From: Clostridiales bacterium
GTDB lineage: Bacteria; Bacillota; Clostridia; Christensenellales; CAG-138
Reading direction: 5' to 3'
NCBI GenBank assembly: GCA_004554165.1
Contig: SFNQ01000012.1
Span: 1 to 64,000, forward strand
Length of the DNA stretch: 64,000 bases
Shown piece by piece: positions 8,810 through 17,737 of this stretch. Under the pieces are notes generated by a model. It was given only the letters and a program-made list of their open reading frames with translations, ran no database searches and was not told the origin of the DNA. Within the stretch, counting starts at the first letter, position 1; each line of letters opens with the position of its first letter. A program made the position numbers and the translations under genes.

Positions 8810-10060
8810 TCATGTCCGGACGGGACATTGCAAACCCGCGCAGTCCCCCTGGTCCCCAAAGGGATTTCGGACAAAGGGAAACGCCGAAAGCGAGGCGCTG
8901 TCCCGGTATGCCGCGCTGTTTTCCCATACCGCGCAAAGCTGCGGATTCTCCGAGAACGCCGCAAGATAGGCCCTGTACTCCGCGCTGCCGTTGGCATAGG
9001 CGCCTTCGGCGGCAATGCGGCGGTACTTTTGCAGGTCCCGGGGCAGGAACTTGTAGTGCAGCAGCGCGCCCAGAATCTCCCCCGTGTAGTCCCAATGCTG
9101 CGGATGGATGTTGTGCGCGCCGGCAAGCATTCTGCCGCCGCCAAAGTGCAGCAGCGTCACCTTGGAAAGCGTAATCCCCGGAAGGCCGAACACCCGGCCC
9201 CGCATGCCGCCGGACAGGCGCATGATCTCCGGCTCCAGCACATAGTCGTCGGAATCCGCATCAAAAAAGCGGCTGTCCCTGAGAAAATCCGCGTCCCGCC
9301 GCGCCTGGTCCATCAGGGGTCCGTCGGGGTAGAGGTCCAGCATAAAGGTGCGCATGCGGTATTCGCCACGCGCCTCCAGCGCCTTTGTGAGCGCGCAGAG
9401 GCCGCGCGTCTCCATGCCGGGGTAGACGAGAAGTTCGTCCGCATCAATCCAGAGAAACCAGCGGTCCGTGCCATAGCCTGCGGCGGCCCGGTCGAGCCAG
9501 CCCGCTTTCTGGACGGAGCCAAAGCCCGCATCCGTCCGAAACACGTCCGCGTCCGGCTGCGCAAGCAGAAACTCCAGCGTACCGTCGTCGGAGCCGTTGT
9601 CCACCATGGCAAAGCGCCCCACCCCCAGCGCCCGGTAGTGGGCAAACAGCGCCCTGATGCGCACAAGGTCGTTCTTTACGGCGCAGAGCAGGATGGGCGC
9701 GTTTCTGTCCTCCGGCGGGCAGAGCGCGTCCCCCGCGCCGCCCCCGGCGGCCTTCACCAGGCGCAGGCCGCAGCCGTAAAAGCTCCGGGCCAGCGTCATG
9801 GCCCGGCTGTCGTTCGTGGTCAAAACAAGGCTTTGAAAGCGCCTCTGCCAGTCGCCTCCGTCAAAGGGCGGCGCGCCCGCCTCCCTGCAGGCCGCCCGCG
9901 ACAGGGGGCGGAGCGCGGAGAGCGCAGAGAGCTTCTCCTTCGGATGGCGCAAAAGACCGTAGGCGGATTTTGCAAGGCGGAAGCCGGCGGGGCCAAAGCG
10001 CGCGATGAGCCGCGCGTTGCGCTTTGCGTTGTCGCCCTCGGGCAGCGGTTTCGTCCTCAT
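8810..10060 (-). CDS. Glycosyltransferase family 2-like protein
   Basis: A 416-residue protein. The first 110 residues are poorly conserved. From ILLCAVKNDLVRIRALFAHYRALGVGRF onward it resembles the GT2 subgroup (Glyco_tranf_2_4/GT92-like) with VDNGSDDGT and the metal-binding WIDADELLVYP. These enzymes add a sugar from a nucleotide donor to a lipid-linked glycan at the cytoplasmic membrane face. It is in operon 1 between the GT8 gene and the ABC exporter, separated from each by small gaps. Donor and linkage are unknown. Confidence 0.85.
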   Translation of the reverse strand: MRTKPLPEGDNAKRNARLIARFGPAGFRLAKSAYGLLRHPKEKLSALSALRPLSRAACREAGAPPFDGGDWQRRFQSLVLTTNDSRAMTLARSFYGCGLRLVKAAGGGAGDALCPPEDRNAPILLCAVKNDLVRIRALFAHYRALGVGRFAMVDNGSDDGTLEFLLAQPDADVFRTDAGFGSVQKAGWLDRAAAGYGTDRWFLWIDADELLVYPGMETRGLCALTKALEARGEYRMRTFMLDLYPDGPLMDQARRDADFLRDSRFFDADSDDYVLEPEIMRLSGGMRGRVFGLPGITLSKVTLLHFGGGRMLAGAHNIHPQHWDYTGEILGALLHYKFLPRDLQKYRRIAAEGAYANGSAEYRAYLAAFSENPQLCAVWENSAAYRDSASLSAFPFVRNPFGDQGDCAGLQCPVRT

Positions 10061-10101
10061 GCGGTTTCACCTCCCGGGTGCAGATTTTGGGGGGCGGCTT
10101 C

Positions 10102-11073
10102 TCAGCCCCAGTCGTTCGTATCGTAGCGGTGAAAGACCTTCCGCCGCACAAAGCGCCCGAGAAAGCGGAGCAGGCCGGGCAGCCCGCCCTCGCCCAGCGC
10201 GCGCTTTACGCCGTACCAGCGCGATTGCCAGACCGTGTAGCGCCGCCGGTGCAGCGGCTCGTCCCCGAAGGGCGTTTTTCTGTAGCTTTCGTACCACGCG
10301 TCCGCATAGGGAATGTTGCGGTAGAGCCAGGGCTTGGTGCCGGTCGCAAAGTGGACGATGGCCGCGTCCGAAAGCGCGGCGGCAAAATCCGCATACGCGC
10401 TGCCATGGTACTCGTTCAGCGCGTCCATGCCCCGCTCTTCGATCGCCGTCTCCACCTGCGCCGGGCAGAAGTTGTAACGCAGCGGCAGGTAAACCATGTC
10501 GCCGCCCAGCAGGAGGTTGAAGCTCTGCTGGTCCATGGAGCGCTGGTCGCCCAGCGCGCGGCGGGTTTCCACAAGCCGCTCGCGCACGTGCTCCCGCCGC
10601 ATCCGCTCCGCGTCAAAGAGCAGGATGCCCGCGCTGATCTTCTTTTCTCCCGTGCCCACCAGCACCGTCTGCGGCGTGGCGCCGAGCAGATGGCCCCCGA
10701 GGTCGCTCTCGTAGAGGGCGGTCAGGTCATCCCGCACGAGCACATCCCCGTCCAGGTACAGGAGCCTGTCGCAGTCGGCCAGCAGCTCGCAGAGGTTGAA
10801 CTTTAACAGGCAGGCAATGGGGATATGCGCCATCTGCCGGATATCCCGGTATTCCTCCAGCGAGGCTTCGACGACGCGCACCGCGGGAAAGGCGGCAAAG
10901 CAGGCCCGGGCCTCCTCCGGGCAGTCGGCCGTGACCACGCGGACGTCGTATTCCGTGCCGGGCGCGCGGCTGTCCAGCAACGACCGGATGGCCGTGGCGG
11001 TCTGCATGACAAAGTTGCCGTCCGTAATGAAGGCCACCGGGATGGGAGCGCGGCTTGCTTGGTTTGTTTTCAT
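10102..11073 (-). CDS. Glycosyltransferase family 8 protein
   Basis: A 323-residue GT-A enzyme of the galactosyl/glucosyltransferase (LgtC/GspA) family. It begins IPVAFITDGNFVMQTATAIRSLL, has the DxD metal site in LLYLDGDVLVRDDL, the SAGILLFD motif, and FATGTKPWLY near the C-terminus; the latter contains the H/K-x-G-x-x-KPW loop that binds the UDP-sugar. The protein is retaining and probably uses UDP-Glc or UDP-Gal. It is 6 bp downstream of the next GT2 in operon 1, so cotranscription is almost certain. Confidence 0.93.
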   Translation of the reverse strand: MKTNQASRAPIPVAFITDGNFVMQTATAIRSLLDSRAPGTEYDVRVVTADCPEEARACFAAFPAVRVVEASLEEYRDIRQMAHIPIACLLKFNLCELLADCDRLLYLDGDVLVRDDLTALYESDLGGHLLGATPQTVLVGTGEKKISAGILLFDAERMRREHVRERLVETRRALGDQRSMDQQSFNLLLGGDMVYLPLRYNFCPAQVETAIEERGMDALNEYHGSAYADFAAALSDAAIVHFATGTKPWLYRNIPYADAWYESYRKTPFGDEPLHRRRYTVWQSRWYGVKRALGEGGLPGLLRFLGRFVRRKVFHRYDTNDWG

Positions 11074-11079
11074 GGGCTT

Positions 11080-12075
11080 TTACCTTGTCCGTTTCTTTGT
11101 GTAATGCGCCGCGAGAAAGTTGGAAAGCCCCGGCGCAAGGCGGTAGAGATTCCAGAGCAGGCGCTTTAACAGGGGCTGCGCACGGTAGTATTCCGTTTTC
11201 CTCGCCTTAGGCCAGTACCTGCAAAAGAGGGCGTACATCCGCTTTGCGTGAGCGCGGCGCAGATCCTCCGGGATATCGTCGGTCCTTCGGATGAGGGCGT
11301 TTCGCGAGGGAATGTTCGAGCACATATAGTAAGCGTGCAGCTCTGACAGCGCCGGGTGCGCGAGAAAATATTCCTCCATCCGCCCGAACACGGCCTCCTT
11401 GCTCCGCAGGTGGCGCAGGCTCTTACGGCTTCGGAGGATGCTGGCGCTCTCGCGGTTATAGAAATAGAGCTTTTGCTCGGTGCGCACAAGGCGCGGCTCC
11501 GCGTCGAGAATGGCGGGCAGGGTGAGCACATCCTCATACAGCAGTCCCTCGGGAAAGCGCAGCGTCTGCCAGAGCCCCGCCCGGTACAGCTTGCACCAGA
11601 CGGGCGTAGCAATCCGGTCCAGCGCGGTGGCCTCCAGGATGGCCGCGCCGCCCTCGTATACGGCGACACCGCTCTGGTCCTCGCGGCCTGTGTCCGTATC
11701 CAGCGCGGCCGCGCACTCCGCAATGTCCGCGCCGTATGCCTCGATCAGGCGCAGCAGCGTTTCGTACATCTGCGGCAGAATGTAATCATCCGAATCCACA
11801 AAGCCGATGTACTCCCCCGTGGCCAGATCAAGGCCCGCATTGCGCGCGGCGGACAGGCCGCCGTTTTCCTGATGGATCACGCGGAGGCGGCCGTCCCGGG
11901 CTGCGTAGGCGTCGAGAATCTCTCCCGAGCGGTCGGGCGAGCCGTCGTCCACGGCGATGACCTCAAGGCTTTCATAGCTCTGGCCCAGAATGCTGTCAAG
12001 GCAGCGCGCCAGATAGGGCTCCACCCTGTAGACCGGTACGATCACGGAGATTCGCGGGCTTTCCCTGCCGTTCAT
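11080..12075 (-). CDS. Glycosyltransferase family 2 protein
   Basis: A 331-residue GT-A enzyme with the canonical start ISVIVPVYRVEPYLARCLDSIL, the nucleotide-binding VDDGSPDRSG, the GGLSAARNAG helix and the metal-binding VDSDDYI. It overlaps the preceding GT2 by 4 bp (ATGA), so the two are translationally coupled. About 117 bp of its N-terminal coding region (11851-11967) is nearly identical to the same region of that neighbour, pointing to duplication or gene conversion. Sugar specificity is unknown. Confidence 0.93.
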   Translation of the reverse strand: MNGRESPRISVIVPVYRVEPYLARCLDSILGQSYESLEVIAVDDGSPDRSGEILDAYAARDGRLRVIHQENGGLSAARNAGLDLATGEYIGFVDSDDYILPQMYETLLRLIEAYGADIAECAAALDTDTGREDQSGVAVYEGGAAILEATALDRIATPVWCKLYRAGLWQTLRFPEGLLYEDVLTLPAILDAEPRLVRTEQKLYFYNRESASILRSRKSLRHLRSKEAVFGRMEEYFLAHPALSELHAYYMCSNIPSRNALIRRTDDIPEDLRRAHAKRMYALFCRYWPKARKTEYYRAQPLLKRLLWNLYRLAPGLSNFLAAHYTKKRTR

Positions 12076-13130
12076 GCGTCGTCCTCCTTTGGAAAGAGCG
12101 TTTCCGGCACGGGCCGCGGCCGCGAGAGTCCCAGCTTTTCCAGCGCCCGCGCGGCTGCGGCGAGCCCGCCGGCAAGATAGTCCGCAAGCAGGCAGTCCAG
12201 CAGCAGCAGGCCGAGGAGCAGCCGGTCGAAGCCCCCCAGCATCGGGGAGAGCGCCGCCCGGCGCGCGCGGAGGAAGGCGGTAATCCCGCGCTTTCGCTCC
12301 CGCTCCGCCCGGTGCGCCGCGGGCGGGTTTTGCAGCCCCACCAGCGCGGCATGGCGAACCACCGGCGTGAACAGGCAGTAGAGCAGCAGCGGTTCCAGCC
12401 GGGGCTGCCGCAGGGCCAAATCCTCATAGCGCAGAAGATGGTGCATGCAGCCGTCCAGCTCGTCCGCAAGGCGGCGTTTGCCAACGATACTCCCGCTCCG
12501 CTGGAGGTAGTTCACAAGGCAGTCCGGAAGGACGGACACCGCGCCCGCGCGCTCGAACAGGCGGTACATCAGCGGAATATCCTCAAAGTTTTTTCCAACC
12601 GGAAAACGAAGGCCCTCAAACAATTCCCGCCGGAAGAGCTTGTTCCAGACAAAGTTCTTAAAAGGCGCATCCGCGATGAGCGCGGCAAGCGCCTCAGCCG
12701 GCCCCAGCGCCCGCGCCGCAGCCGCCGCCGGGACGGGGAGGCGCCATCCATCCTCAAACGCCATAAAAAAGCCGCAAACGGACAGGGCCGTGCCATCCCT
12801 CCGCTGCGCCAGAAGCAGGGCTTCGTAAAGGCCGGGTTCCGCCGTATCGTCGCCGTCGAGAAAGCCCAGATACTCCCCCGTGGCCGCAGCGATGCCTGCG
12901 TTTCGCGCCGCGGACAGGCCGCCGTTCGCCTGATGGATCACGCGGAGGCGGCCGTCCCGGGCCGCGTAGGCGTCCAGAATCTCTCCCGAACGGTCGGGAG
13001 AGCCGTCGTCCACGGCGATGATCTCAAGCCTCGTATGGGTCTGAGCAAACAGGCTGTCGAGGCAGGCCGGGAGATAGGCCGCCACCCCGTACACCGGCAC
13101 GATCACGGAAATCAGGGGCATATCGTTCAT
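12072..13130 (-). CDS. Glycosyltransferase family 2 protein
   Basis: A 352-residue GT-A enzyme: LISVIVPVYGVAAYLPACLDSLF, AVDDGSPDRSGE, GGLSAARNAG and LDGDDTAEP (DxD-like site). The C-terminal half, rich in Leu and Arg, is divergent from the next GT2 even though the N-terminal 39 residues are almost identical. The start MNDMPLIS at 13130 overlaps the end of the acetyltransferase gene as ATGA, which fixes it; an upstream open frame has no family sequence. Donor and acceptor are unknown. Confidence 0.92.
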   Translation of the reverse strand: MNDMPLISVIVPVYGVAAYLPACLDSLFAQTHTRLEIIAVDDGSPDRSGEILDAYAARDGRLRVIHQANGGLSAARNAGIAAATGEYLGFLDGDDTAEPGLYEALLLAQRRDGTALSVCGFFMAFEDGWRLPVPAAAAARALGPAEALAALIADAPFKNFVWNKLFRRELFEGLRFPVGKNFEDIPLMYRLFERAGAVSVLPDCLVNYLQRSGSIVGKRRLADELDGCMHHLLRYEDLALRQPRLEPLLLYCLFTPVVRHAALVGLQNPPAAHRAERERKRGITAFLRARRAALSPMLGGFDRLLLGLLLLDCLLADYLAGGLAAAARALEKLGLSRPRPVPETLFPKEDDA

Positions 13131-13663
13131 GCGCAGCCCTCCCCCACCGCCCTTACGCCGTCCACGCGGCGCGCGGGCAGCCCCGCATAAGTGCCGCCCC
13201 GCTCCGTGGAGCGGGTCAGGACCGCGTTTGCGCCCACCACCGTACCGTCCGCCACGGTGATGCCGCCCAGCACGCAGCAGCCGGAAAAGAACGTGCAGCC
13301 GTCGCCAACGACCGGCAGGCGGCCTGCGGAGGTATCGCCATCGCGCCGCGCGCCGAAGGTAACGTTCTGGTAGATGACCGCGTTTTTGCCCATGCGCACG
13401 CGGTAGCCGATCACGATGCCCTGCGGATGCGGCAGACGCAGGCCCGGCCCGATGCGCGCCGTAAGGTCCACCGAAACGCCGTAGCGCCGGATCAGCCTGC
13501 GGCGGTAAAGCTTTTGCAGCAGCGGACGCTTGCCCCGCTCGTTCCAGTAGAGCATGCAGCGGATGAGGTACACCGCGTCCAGCGACTCGGAGAACAGGCG
13601 CCGCCTGAGCCGCCCCAGCGCCCCCTTTGCCACCTCGAGATCGAGATAATCCTTCAACAGCAT
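13127..13663 (-). CDS. Serine O-acetyltransferase-like hexapeptide acetyltransferase
   Basis: A 178-residue left-handed beta-helix acetyltransferase related to CysE. The repeat region runs from GVSVDLTARIGPGLRLPHPQ through GKNAVIYQNVTFG, VVGDGCTFFSGCCVLGGITVADG and VVGANAVLTRS. The PHPQGIVIG segment corresponds to the CysE active-site turn (usually HxxGIVIG). It lies inside polysaccharide operon 1, so O- or N-acetylation of a sugar is more likely than cysteine synthesis. The second ATG (13663) is chosen because AGGAGGG abuts the first one too closely. It overlaps the neighbouring genes by 4 and 10 bp. Confidence 0.85.
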   Translation of the reverse strand: MLLKDYLDLEVAKGALGRLRRRLFSESLDAVYLIRCMLYWNERGKRPLLQKLYRRRLIRRYGVSVDLTARIGPGLRLPHPQGIVIGYRVRMGKNAVIYQNVTFGARRDGDTSAGRLPVVGDGCTFFSGCCVLGGITVADGTVVGANAVLTRSTERGGTYAGLPARRVDGVRAVGEGCA

Positions 13664-14727
13664 GCGCATCCCTCCTCCTCAAGCTGCGCGTACAGGCCCG
13701 CGATCGCATCAAAATAACCGGCAAGGTCGCCGTAATCCCCGGCGCGGCGCAGCGCGGCCTGCGAAAACGCCGCATAGCGCGCTTCCTCCGTCAGCAGCCG
13801 CTCCGCCGCATCGGTAAAATCCGGGTCCGTCTCGCAGAGCACGCCGCAGTCCGGCCTGACGATGCCGGCAAGCCCGCCCACAGGCGAGGCCAGCACGGGC
13901 AGTCCCAAGGCCATGCTCTCCACCGCCGCCAGGCCAAAGCCCTCCCAGGCCGAGGGCATGACCAGCAGACGACTGCGCTTCAGCACGGGAAAGGGGTTTT
14001 TGAGAAAGCCCGTCAGCATAACGCAGTCCGAAAGCCCGTTGACCCGTATCCCCTCCTCCACCTGGGGCCGCAGCTCCCCCTCGCCCACCATGACGGCGGT
14101 GAGCTCCGGCAGACGCTTTCTCAGCGCGGCAAGCACATCGAGAAAGCGCAGGGGCTGCTTCTGCTCCGTAAGCCGCCCGAAAAAGGCCAGGTCAAAGCCC
14201 CTTGCCCCGCGGTCCGCAAGACAGGCCGGCAGGGGTTCCTCCGCGGCCTTGCGCACCGCGGCAAGATCCACCGCGTTTCCCAGCACGGCGGTCTTGTCCA
14301 GAAAGGCCGCGCCATAGCGGAATTCCCCCATCACGCTCTCGGAAACCGTCAGAATTCGGGCGGCGCGCCTGCAAAAAAAGCGCATCGCGAACACGTTGGG
14401 CGACAGGCCGGGCAGCCACGGAGGATTGTTGTGCAGGTGCGCCACAAAGGGCCGACCCGTCAGCGCAGCATAGGTGGAGGCGCGAAAATCCATGGTATGG
14501 ATAAGGTCCGGCGCGCACTGCGCGACCGCCCGGCGCACAGTCTCCGGCGTAAAGCGCGGCAACGCAAGAAAGGGCACCCCCGCAGCCTCCACATGGCTGC
14601 GGACCGGTCCCTCCAGCCCGCAATAGACCGTCTCATGTCCGTGAAGGCGCATCTCCCCTGCGATGGAAAGCGTGACACGCTCGCCGCCGGAGAATACGCC
14701 CGTCGGGGTCAGGTAGAGGACGCGCAT
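13654..14727 (-). CDS. Glycosyltransferase family 4 protein
   Basis: A 357-residue GT-B enzyme. The N-terminal acceptor domain begins VLYLTPTGVFSGGERVTLSIA, where the SGGE loop is typical. The C-terminal donor domain has FFGRLTEQKQPLRFLD, VGEGELRPQVEE and the E-x7-E motif in PSAWEGFGLAAVESMALG. It transfers a sugar from a nucleotide donor to a lipid-linked acceptor. The start at 14727 is preceded by AAAGGAGC. A 167-bp very GC-rich gap containing a strong hairpin (CCCGCGGC/GCCGCGGGG) separates it from the GT4 upstream. Confidence 0.93.
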   Translation of the reverse strand: MRVLYLTPTGVFSGGERVTLSIAGEMRLHGHETVYCGLEGPVRSHVEAAGVPFLALPRFTPETVRRAVAQCAPDLIHTMDFRASTYAALTGRPFVAHLHNNPPWLPGLSPNVFAMRFFCRRAARILTVSESVMGEFRYGAAFLDKTAVLGNAVDLAAVRKAAEEPLPACLADRGARGFDLAFFGRLTEQKQPLRFLDVLAALRKRLPELTAVMVGEGELRPQVEEGIRVNGLSDCVMLTGFLKNPFPVLKRSRLLVMPSAWEGFGLAAVESMALGLPVLASPVGGLAGIVRPDCGVLCETDPDFTDAAERLLTEEARYAAFSQAALRRAGDYGDLAGYFDAIAGLYAQLEEEGCACC

Positions 14728-14894
14728 GGATCTTGCTCCTTTCGTTTGCAGAGGTGTTAGGGGACGGGCCGCGCCGGCCGGTTCCCGGCCAGGCAGCCGC
14801 AGCCGCCTGCGCGGGCAAGCCGCCTGAACGGGTCCCGCTGCGGCTGCCCCGCGGCTTCGCCGCGGGGCGCGGCCCCCGCCCTGCCCGGCTGCGG

Positions 14895-16019
14895 CTAAAC
14901 CGTCTCCGCCGCCCGGCGCAGGTAATAGTCCGACAGCCGCTCCGCCTGCGCGGAGATATCGAACTCCGCCATGCCCGGCCCGGGCGCGCAGCGGGAAAGC
15001 GACAGCAGCGCCCCCGCCCAGTCCTCCGGCGGCGCGGCAAGCGGAAGGGCTCGCACATTGGGATTGACGAGAACCTCCTGCGTTACCATGTCGGAGAGGC
15101 AGCAGGGCAGGCCGTTCCATTGCAGCTCCACGCCGACAACGGGCAGGCCCTCGTAAAAGCTGGGCAGGCAGAAGGCGTCCATGGCCGAATAAAGCCGGTT
15201 CACATCCTGCCGGAGCCCCAGAAAACGCACCGCGCCGGCAAGCCCCAGCTCCTCCGCGCGGCCGCGCACATCCGGCAGCAGCTCGCCCTCGCCAATCAGC
15301 AGCAGCAGGCTGTCCGGCCGCAGGCGGCGAAGCGCCGCAAAAATCTCCAGCAGCCTCCTGTGGTTTTTCGCGTAGGTAAAGCGGCCTACATGCCCGAGGA
15401 CAAAGGTTCCCTCCCCGATGTCCAGCGCCGCCCGCAGGGCCTGCCGCGCGTCGGGATCAAAGCGGAATCTGCGGCTGTCCACGGCGTTTTTCAGCACGGT
15501 CACGCGCCCGGCGTCCACGGCTTTATCGCCGTACATCCAGCGCGCGGCCCTGTCGCCGCAGGCGAAAAAATCCGTTGCAAACCACTGGGCGGGCCTGCGC
15601 AGGAGCTTCTTGAGCAGGGTCTTCTTCCCCTCCCCGGGGTGGGCGGTGCTGTGGTTGTGGCAGATGCGCACCGGTACGCCCGCGAGGCGCGCCGCCAGCA
15701 GGGGAAAGACCGAGAGCGTGTTGAGGTGCGAATGTACGATGGGATAGCGTTCCTCCCGAAAGCGCCGGTACAGCGTTTTCAAAAAGGCCGGCAGGCGCTG
15801 GTAGCGAGGGATGCGGAAAAAGCGCGCGCCGCGCCGGAGGAGCTCCGGGGGCGGTTCGGCCGTGGAATCGTCGTCATAATAAAAATCGAAACGGACGCCC
15901 GCCTCCTCCGGGATGGCCCGGCAGTAGTTGAACGCCACCGACTCCACGCCGCCGCCCACCATCTTGCCGATGACCGCGGCCACGCGGACGGGTTTCTCCC
16001 CGCTCCGTTTTTTTTCCAT
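14895..16019 (-). CDS. Glycosyltransferase family 4 protein, EpsF-like
   Basis: A 374-residue GT-B enzyme. It opens VRVAAVIGKMVGGGVESVAFNY, continues with VHSHLNTLSVFPLLAARLAGV and HNHS, and has a donor domain with GHVGRFTYAKNH, IGEGELLPDVRG and E-x7-E in PSFYEGLPVVGVELQWNG. This subgroup includes EpsF from B. subtilis and many capsule enzymes. The start at 16019 (MEKKRSG) gives a 5-bp gap to the sugar transferase and has GGGAG upstream; the next in-frame ATG at 16040 would overlap it and has a poorer site. Confidence 0.92.
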   Translation of the reverse strand: MEKKRSGEKPVRVAAVIGKMVGGGVESVAFNYCRAIPEEAGVRFDFYYDDDSTAEPPPELLRRGARFFRIPRYQRLPAFLKTLYRRFREERYPIVHSHLNTLSVFPLLAARLAGVPVRICHNHSTAHPGEGKKTLLKKLLRRPAQWFATDFFACGDRAARWMYGDKAVDAGRVTVLKNAVDSRRFRFDPDARQALRAALDIGEGTFVLGHVGRFTYAKNHRRLLEIFAALRRLRPDSLLLLIGEGELLPDVRGRAEELGLAGAVRFLGLRQDVNRLYSAMDAFCLPSFYEGLPVVGVELQWNGLPCCLSDMVTQEVLVNPNVRALPLAAPPEDWAGALLSLSRCAPGPGMAEFDISAQAERLSDYYLRRAAETV

Positions 16020-16024
16020 ACCCG

Positions 16025-17446
16025 TCAACTCCCGCTGCATCGGATCACCACAAGGACGGTCCGAATGAGAATTTTGAGATCCAGCAGCAGCGACCACCGG
16101 TCGATGTACGCAAGATCCAGACGCACCACGTCGTCAAAGTTCAACACCTGATTGCGGCCGCTGACCTGCCACAGGCCCGTAATGCCGGGCCGCATGGAGA
16201 GGCGGCGCTTGTAGCGGGCGAGGTACTGGTCGAATTCATCCCGCAGCGGCGGCCGGGGGCCCACAAGGCTCATGTCCCCCCGCAGGACATTGAAAAACTG
16301 CGGCAGCTCATCGATGCTCGTTGCGCGGAGGATGCGGCCCACCTTTGTGATGCGCGGGTCCTTCTTGATCTTGAACATCAGGCCCTGCATCTCGTTTTTT
16401 TCCAGCAGCTCCGCCTTTCGCGCCTCCGCGTCCACATACATGGAGCGGAGCTTGTAGATGCGAAAGGGCCGGCCGTTCCTGCCGATGCGCGTCTGGGAAA
16501 AGAAGAGCGGGCCCCGGCTTTCCGCCAGCAGGGGCAGCGCCACCAGCGCAATGACCGGGACGGACAGCATGAGGCCCAGCCCGCCGATCAGAATATCGAA
16601 CAGGCGCTTGAGCGCCAGCGCGCCGGGCGCATGCGTCTTTGCGGCAAAGGACATGACGGGAAGCCCGCCCACCATGGTCGCGGCCTGCTCCGCGCCCGCA
16701 AAGCGGTCCAGCATGGGCACATACAGGTGTACCACAACGCCTGCGGACTCAATCTCCGCAATGGCGTCGCCCAGGGTAAGGAGCGCCTCATACGGCACGC
16801 AGAAGAGGATCTCATCCACCGCCTCCCGGGTCACGCCCTGTACGAGCGCCTCCGGATCGTCCGCGCTGCCCAGGCAGGGCGCGCCGCAAATCGTACCGCC
16901 CTCCGGCGCTTCGCCCAGCAGGGCCACGCCCACGATCTTCCGCCTGTAGTCCCGCCGCACGGCGGAGAGCACCTCCCCGGCGCGCTCCTTTGTGGTGACG
17001 ATCTCGATGAGCCTTGCCGCGTCCGTCCCGTCGAAGCGGTGCAGCATAAAGCGGCGGTACAGCGCGTGCAGAAGGCTCATCAGCGCGGCGTTTGCAAGGA
17101 ACAGCGACACGAACAGATAGCGGGAATCCAGCACCGGCGACTTGAACAGCAGCAGCAGAACGGCCAGTACCGCCACCAGCAGCACGTTGAAGCGAAGCAC
17201 GGGCGGGATCTCCCCGGAAAAGGTGCGCAGCACCGTGTCGTTTGACTGCGGCTGTATAAGGCTGGCGATAAAAAAGCTCATGAAAAGAATCAGAATATAT
17301 TCCCGCATGGCCTCCGCCCCGTAGGGCAGCAGCAGGCCCAGCGCATCGTGCAGCAGCACATAGCTCAAAAGGTAGCTGAGCCCCAGCGAAAGCAGGTCTA
17401 TGAGCAGCAGCGCCACCGAGCGGATTTTTTTATCGTTCAGAGACAT
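16025..17446 (-). CDS. Undecaprenyl-phosphate sugar-1-phosphate transferase (WbaP/EpsE-type)
   Basis: A 473-residue polyisoprenyl-phosphate hexose-1-phosphate transferase that loads the first sugar phosphate onto undecaprenyl phosphate. It has four to five N-terminal membrane helices, a Rossmann-like CoA-binding-type middle domain, a further helix at about 275-300, and the catalytic C-terminal domain with SRGPLFFSQTRIGRNGRPF, KLRSM, TSIDELPQFFNVLRGDMSLVGPRP and the late motif RPGITGLWQVSGRN. It is the first enzyme gene of operon 1, directly after the XRE regulator, and so probably sets the repeat-unit initiation. RBS GGGGGAT precedes the ATG. Confidence 0.95.
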   Translation of the reverse strand: MSLNDKKIRSVALLLIDLLSLGLSYLLSYVLLHDALGLLLPYGAEAMREYILILFMSFFIASLIQPQSNDTVLRTFSGEIPPVLRFNVLLVAVLAVLLLLFKSPVLDSRYLFVSLFLANAALMSLLHALYRRFMLHRFDGTDAARLIEIVTTKERAGEVLSAVRRDYRRKIVGVALLGEAPEGGTICGAPCLGSADDPEALVQGVTREAVDEILFCVPYEALLTLGDAIAEIESAGVVVHLYVPMLDRFAGAEQAATMVGGLPVMSFAAKTHAPGALALKRLFDILIGGLGLMLSVPVIALVALPLLAESRGPLFFSQTRIGRNGRPFRIYKLRSMYVDAEARKAELLEKNEMQGLMFKIKKDPRITKVGRILRATSIDELPQFFNVLRGDMSLVGPRPPLRDEFDQYLARYKRRLSMRPGITGLWQVSGRNQVLNFDDVVRLDLAYIDRWSLLLDLKILIRTVLVVIRCSGS

Positions 17447-17494
17447 GCGGTGTATCCCCCCTCCCGTAACTGCAAAAACTGGAACCGGCGGCGT

Positions 17495-17737
17495 TCAGCG
17501 GATCTCCTGTTCGAGCGTCCGGAAAGCGTCGGTGTGAAAAAACTCGTCGAGCGTAATGCCGAGCCCGTCGCAGAGGAGCTTGATGGTCACAATGCCGGGG
17601 TTTCTGCTCACGCCGCTTACGATGTTTTTGAGCGTGGAGGGCGGCACGGCCGAAAGACGGGCCAGCGCGTGCAGGGCAAGGCCCCGCTCCTCGCAAAGCT
17701 CAATGATGCGCCTGGAAACGGCTTGCTGGGTGTTCAT
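17495..17737 (-). CDS. Small XRE-family transcriptional regulator
   Basis: An 80-residue protein consisting of little more than one helix-turn-helix: RRIIELCEERGLALHALARLSAVPPSTLKNIVSG followed by LLCDGLGITLDEFF. The start at 17737 has AGGAGGGG directly upstream. It is the first gene of the 11-kb polysaccharide operon, 48 bp before the sugar transferase, and probably controls that operon. Two palindromes upstream, 17754-17770 and 17810-17819, are candidate operators. Confidence 0.88.
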   Translation of the reverse strand: MNTQQAVSRRIIELCEERGLALHALARLSAVPPSTLKNIVSGVSRNPGIVTIKLLCDGLGITLDEFFHTDAFRTLEQEIR

